Assembly: GCA_963755155.1 (NCBI GenBank)
Contig: CAVWIV010000007.1
Location: 372,001 to 436,000 of the forward strand
DNA from: PALSA-612 sp963755155
GTDB taxonomy: Bacteria; Actinomycetota; Thermoleophilia; Gaiellales; Gaiellaceae
Reading direction: 5' to 3'
DNA length: 64,000 nucleotides
The notes beneath the pieces were generated by a model. It searched no databases, had not been told where the DNA came from, and saw only the letters and a program-made list of their open reading frames with translations. This document shows, one piece after another, positions 61,536-64,000 of the stretch; the stretch's first letter is position 1; each line of letters begins with the position of its first letter. Both the position numbers and the translations under genes were made by a program.

Positions 61536-62864
61536 ATGAGGATCTGGCCCAAGGGCGGCCTGTGGCGTCACTCCGACTTCCTGAAACTCTGGTCGGCGGA
61601 GACGATCAGCCAGGTCGGCTCACAGGTCACGGGGTTGGCCCTGCCGCTCGTCGCGATCATCACGCTCGACGTCAGCGCCTTCGAGGTGGCGCTGCTCGGT
61701 GTCATCGAGTTCGCGCCGTTCATCCTCATCAGCTTGCCGGCCGGCGTGTGGGTCGACCGGATGCCCCGACGGCCGATCCTCATCGTCGGCGACCTCGGGC
61801 GCGCGGCGCTGCTGGCGACGATTCCCATCGCCTACGCAGTCGATGCGCTGACGATCTGGCAGCTCTACGTCGTCGGCTTCCTCTTCGGCGTGCTGACGGT
61901 GTTCTTCGACGTCGCGTACCAGTCGTACCTGCCTGCGCTCGTCGAGCGAGAGCAGTTGGTGGACGGCAACTCGAAGCTCGAGATCTCCCGGTCCGGCGCG
62001 CAGCTGGCAGGCCCGGCGCTCGCGGGGATCCTCATCCAGGTGCTCAAGGCGCCGCTGGCCATACTGCTCGACGCGATCAGCTTCCTCGTGTCCGGCCTGT
62101 TCGTGCTCGCCATCCGCAAGCGCGAGGCCGTGCCGGATCGGGAGCCAGGCCGTTCTCCGTTGCACGGCATGCGCGCCGAGCTGTCCGAAGGCGTGCGCTA
62201 CGTGTTCGGGCACCGGTACCTGCGCTGGATCGCCGCCTCGACGGCGACGTTCAACTTCTTCGGCAGCATGACGGGAGCGATTTTCCTCGTCTACGCCGTG
62301 CGGGAGCTCGGTCTCACCGCCGGCACGATCGGCATCATCTTTGCGATCGCCAACGTCGGGTACCTCGTCGGTGCGATCGTCACGAACCGTATCTCGAGGC
62401 GAATTGGCGTGGGACCCGCGATCGTCCTAGGGGCGGCCGGGGGCGCTGCGTCGTTGCTCGTACCGCTTGCTCCGACGAGCGCGCCGATCCCGTGGCTCAT
62501 CGCGTCGGGGGTTCTCGTCGGCTTCGGGGTCGTCCTCTACAACGTCACGCAGCTCAGCTTCCGCCAGGCGATCACGCCCGAGCGGCTCCAGGGCAGGATG
62601 AACTCGGTCATGCGGTTCATCGTGTGGGGCGTGATACCCCTCGGCACGTTGCTGGGTGGCGCGATCGCGACGGCCGTCGACCTTCGCACGGCGATCTGGA
62701 TAGGCGCGATCGGCCAGTCGTTCGGGTTCCTGCCGGTGCTGCTCTCGCCGGTGCGCACGCTCCGGGAGATGCCCGAGCCGGTCGCCGATCCTCTGGCGGA
62801 GGCCCAGGGCGAGGGCGGTAGGCTGCTTCCCGGACAGATGCCGGCTGTCGACGACGCTCCATGA
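61536..62864 (+). CDS. MFS transporter 2 (MFS_3, enterobactin-exporter-like)
   Basis: 442 residues with 12 likely helices. It differs from its two neighbours: the start HSDFLKLWSAETISQVGSQV, AGVWVDRMPRRPILIVGDLG and VFFDVAYQSYLPALVEREQL, EGVRYVFGHRYLRW are typical of the EntS-like group. A hydrophilic C-terminal tail of about 30 residues is present. AGGGAGG lies before the ATG. The stop overlaps the ATG of the third MFS gene. Confidence 0.9.
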   Translation: MRIWPKGGLWRHSDFLKLWSAETISQVGSQVTGLALPLVAIITLDVSAFEVALLGVIEFAPFILISLPAGVWVDRMPRRPILIVGDLGRAALLATIPIAYAVDALTIWQLYVVGFLFGVLTVFFDVAYQSYLPALVEREQLVDGNSKLEISRSGAQLAGPALAGILIQVLKAPLAILLDAISFLVSGLFVLAIRKREAVPDREPGRSPLHGMRAELSEGVRYVFGHRYLRWIAASTATFNFFGSMTGAIFLVYAVRELGLTAGTIGIIFAIANVGYLVGAIVTNRISRRIGVGPAIVLGAAGGAASLLVPLAPTSAPIPWLIASGVLVGFGVVLYNVTQLSFRQAITPERLQGRMNSVMRFIVWGVIPLGTLLGGAIATAVDLRTAIWIGAIGQSFGFLPVLLSPVRTLREMPEPVADPLAEAQGEGGRLLPGQMPAVDDAP

Positions 62865-64000
62865 GCCCGCGTTCGCCGCTGCTCCAGCGTTCGATCTTCG
62901 CCGTCCTGACGTCGGAGATCATCTCGTCGCTCGGCTCGCAGATGACGTTCCTCGCGCTGCCGTGGTTCGTGCTGACCACGACGGGCTCGACCACGAAGAT
63001 GGGAATCGTCCTCGCGGCCGAGCTGCTTGCCGATCGCGATCCTCGGCATTCCCAGCGGCGTCGTGGTGTCGAAGCTCGGCGCACGCCGGACGATGCTGGT
63101 CTCGGACGCCGCGCGCGTGCCGCTGATGGCGGCGATCCCGCTGTTGCACGCCGCCGGAATGCTGTCGTTCGGCCTGCTGCTGGTGCTCGTCTTCGCGATC
63201 GGCGTGTTCATCGCGCCGTACTTCTCTGCTCAGCGGCTCGTGCTGCCCGAGCTGGTCGGGGAGGACCCCCAGACGTTGACGCAGGCAAACGCGGTCGTCG
63301 AGGCCGGCTCGCGGTTGACGATCCTCCTCGGTCCGATCGTCGCCGGCGTCCTCATCGCGACGATCGGCGCCGAGAACGTCCTCTACGTCGACGCAGCGAC
63401 GTTCGCCGTGTCGTTTCTGCTCTTGCTCCTCTTCGTGCCGAACCGGCCGCCGTTGCCGCAGCAGGCCGAGTCCCGTGGTGTTCTTGCCGGCCTCCGCTTC
63501 GTGTTCTCCGACGAGCTGCTGCGACCGATGATGGTGACGATCGTCTTCCTGCACATGTTCGCGCAGTCGATCTTCGTCGCGTTACCGGTGCTCGCGTACG
63601 ACCACTACGGAGCAAGCGCAAAGACTGCCGGCCTCCTCTTCGGCGCGTGGGGCGCAGGCTCGATCATCGGCTCGCTCGCCGCCATCCCACTCGCCAAGCG
63701 CATGGCCCCGCTCACGCAGGCGACTATCGGGGTCGTGTGGGTCTCGCTGCCGCTCATGCTGCTCGGGCTTGCGTTACCCGCAGTCGGGGCGATGGCCGTG
63801 CTGTTCGCCTCTGGTCTCGGAGCGGTCGCGTCCGCGCCGCTGATGGCGATGATCACGACGCGCGCTCCCGGGCATCTCCGCGCGAAGGTGATGACGGCGG
63901 TGATCACCGTGGTCACGATCTCGGGGCCGTTCGCCGTTCTCGCTCTCGGACGCATGCTCGAGTCCATCGACGTGCGCACGATCCTCTTCGCGCTCGGCGT
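62861..64000 (+). CDS. MFS transporter 3, one-base frameshift, cut off by window edge
   Basis: The ATG at 62861 overlaps the previous stop. The first frame gives LTSEIISSLGSQMTFLALPW and TTGSTTKMGIVLAAELL. A surplus T at about 63027 moves the rest into the next frame: PIAILGIPSGVVVSKLGARR, ending at the window edge within helix 11 or so (RTILFALG). It shares long blocks with MFS 1 (GSQMT.ALPWFV, RVPL.AAIPLLHAAG, NVLY.DAATF), so the two are tandem paralogues. At least 380 residues lie in the window. Confidence 0.83.
   Translation, partial: MSPRSPLLQRSIFAVLTSEIISSLGSQMTFLALPWFVLTTTGSTTKMGIVLAAELLADRDPRHSQRRRGVEARRTPDDAGLGRRARAADGGDPAVARRRNAVVRPAAGARLRDRRVHRAVLLCSAARAARAGRGGPPDVDAGKRGRRGRLAVDDPPRSDRRRRPHRDDRRRERPLRRRSDVRRVVSALAPLRAEPAAVAAAGRVPWCSCRPPLRVLRRAAATDDGDDRLPAHVRAVDLRRVTGARVRPLRSKRKDCRPPLRRVGRRLDHRLARRHPTRQAHGPAHAGDYRGRVGLAAAHAARACVTRSRGDGRAVRLWSRSGRVRAADGDDHDARSRASPREGDDGGDHRGHDLGAVRRSRSRTHARVHRRAHDPLRARR

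Overview
The window is about 64 kb of high-GC chromosomal DNA from an actinobacterial-type genome, most likely a deep lineage such as Thermoleophilia (this placement is inference). Supporting signs are frequent GTG and TTG starts, many TANNNT boxes 6-7 nt before start codons (leaderless transcription), an S1 protein with a long acidic tail, a proofreading-deficient DNA polymerase I, and the order lepA-hemW-hrcA-dnaJ-prmA-mtaB-HIT-yqeY-phoH-ybeY-dgk-cdd-era. I see no phage, IS element, CRISPR array or rRNA. There is one tRNA. No gap without a gene exceeds about 170 bases.

Layout. 1-3.7 kb: a truncated secreted beta-propeller protein, a DedA membrane protein and a thioredoxin-like DUF255 protein. 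3.7-14.2 kb: two paralogous PaaK/LuxE-like adenylate-forming proteins on the minus strand. Each is divergent from an ABC importer, the first a nitrate/sulfonate/taurine-type system and the second a branched-chain-amino-acid-type (Liv) system. 14.2-17 kb: a HerA-like ATPase overlapping lysA. 17-19.5 kb: leuS behind an apparent leucine-responsive attenuator. 19.5-24.3 kb: a small GlsB-type membrane protein, a broken cupin gene, comEA-comEC-holA and rpsT. 24.4-37.3 kb: murJ, a strongly structured spacer, then the heat-shock, translation and RNA-maturation operon ending in era. 37.3-46 kb: a lipoprotein, deoC with two aldehyde-dehydrogenase genes and a TrpC-like gene carrying an amber codon, a lipoprotein, a Tat-exported Dyp-like protein, a DDAH-like hydrolase and a CAP/metallopeptidase fusion. 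46-52 kb: tRNA-Leu(CAA) and a second Liv importer. 52-58.8 kb: a LarA-like gene, polA, an MBL-fold hydrolase, rpsA and coaE. 58.8-64 kb: a probably autoregulated ribbon-helix-helix gene, a 40-residue small protein, a DUF4097 protein and three consecutive MFS exporters, the last running off the edge.

Sequence quality matters here. Thirteen genes, including leuS, rpsA and lysA, need one or more single-base corrections to read through. I count about 17 apparent one-base insertions and one apparent deletion. Because essential genes are hit at random places, I treat these as base-call or assembly errors. I give the full gene spans and do not call them pseudogenes.

Working together, the two Liv systems and the NMT1-type system import small acids or amino acids, and the PaaK-like proteins beside two of them could activate an imported acid. 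comEA/comEC take up DNA. The hrcA/dnaJ block covers proteostasis, and prmA, mtaB, ybeY, era and lepA cover ribosome and tRNA maturation.
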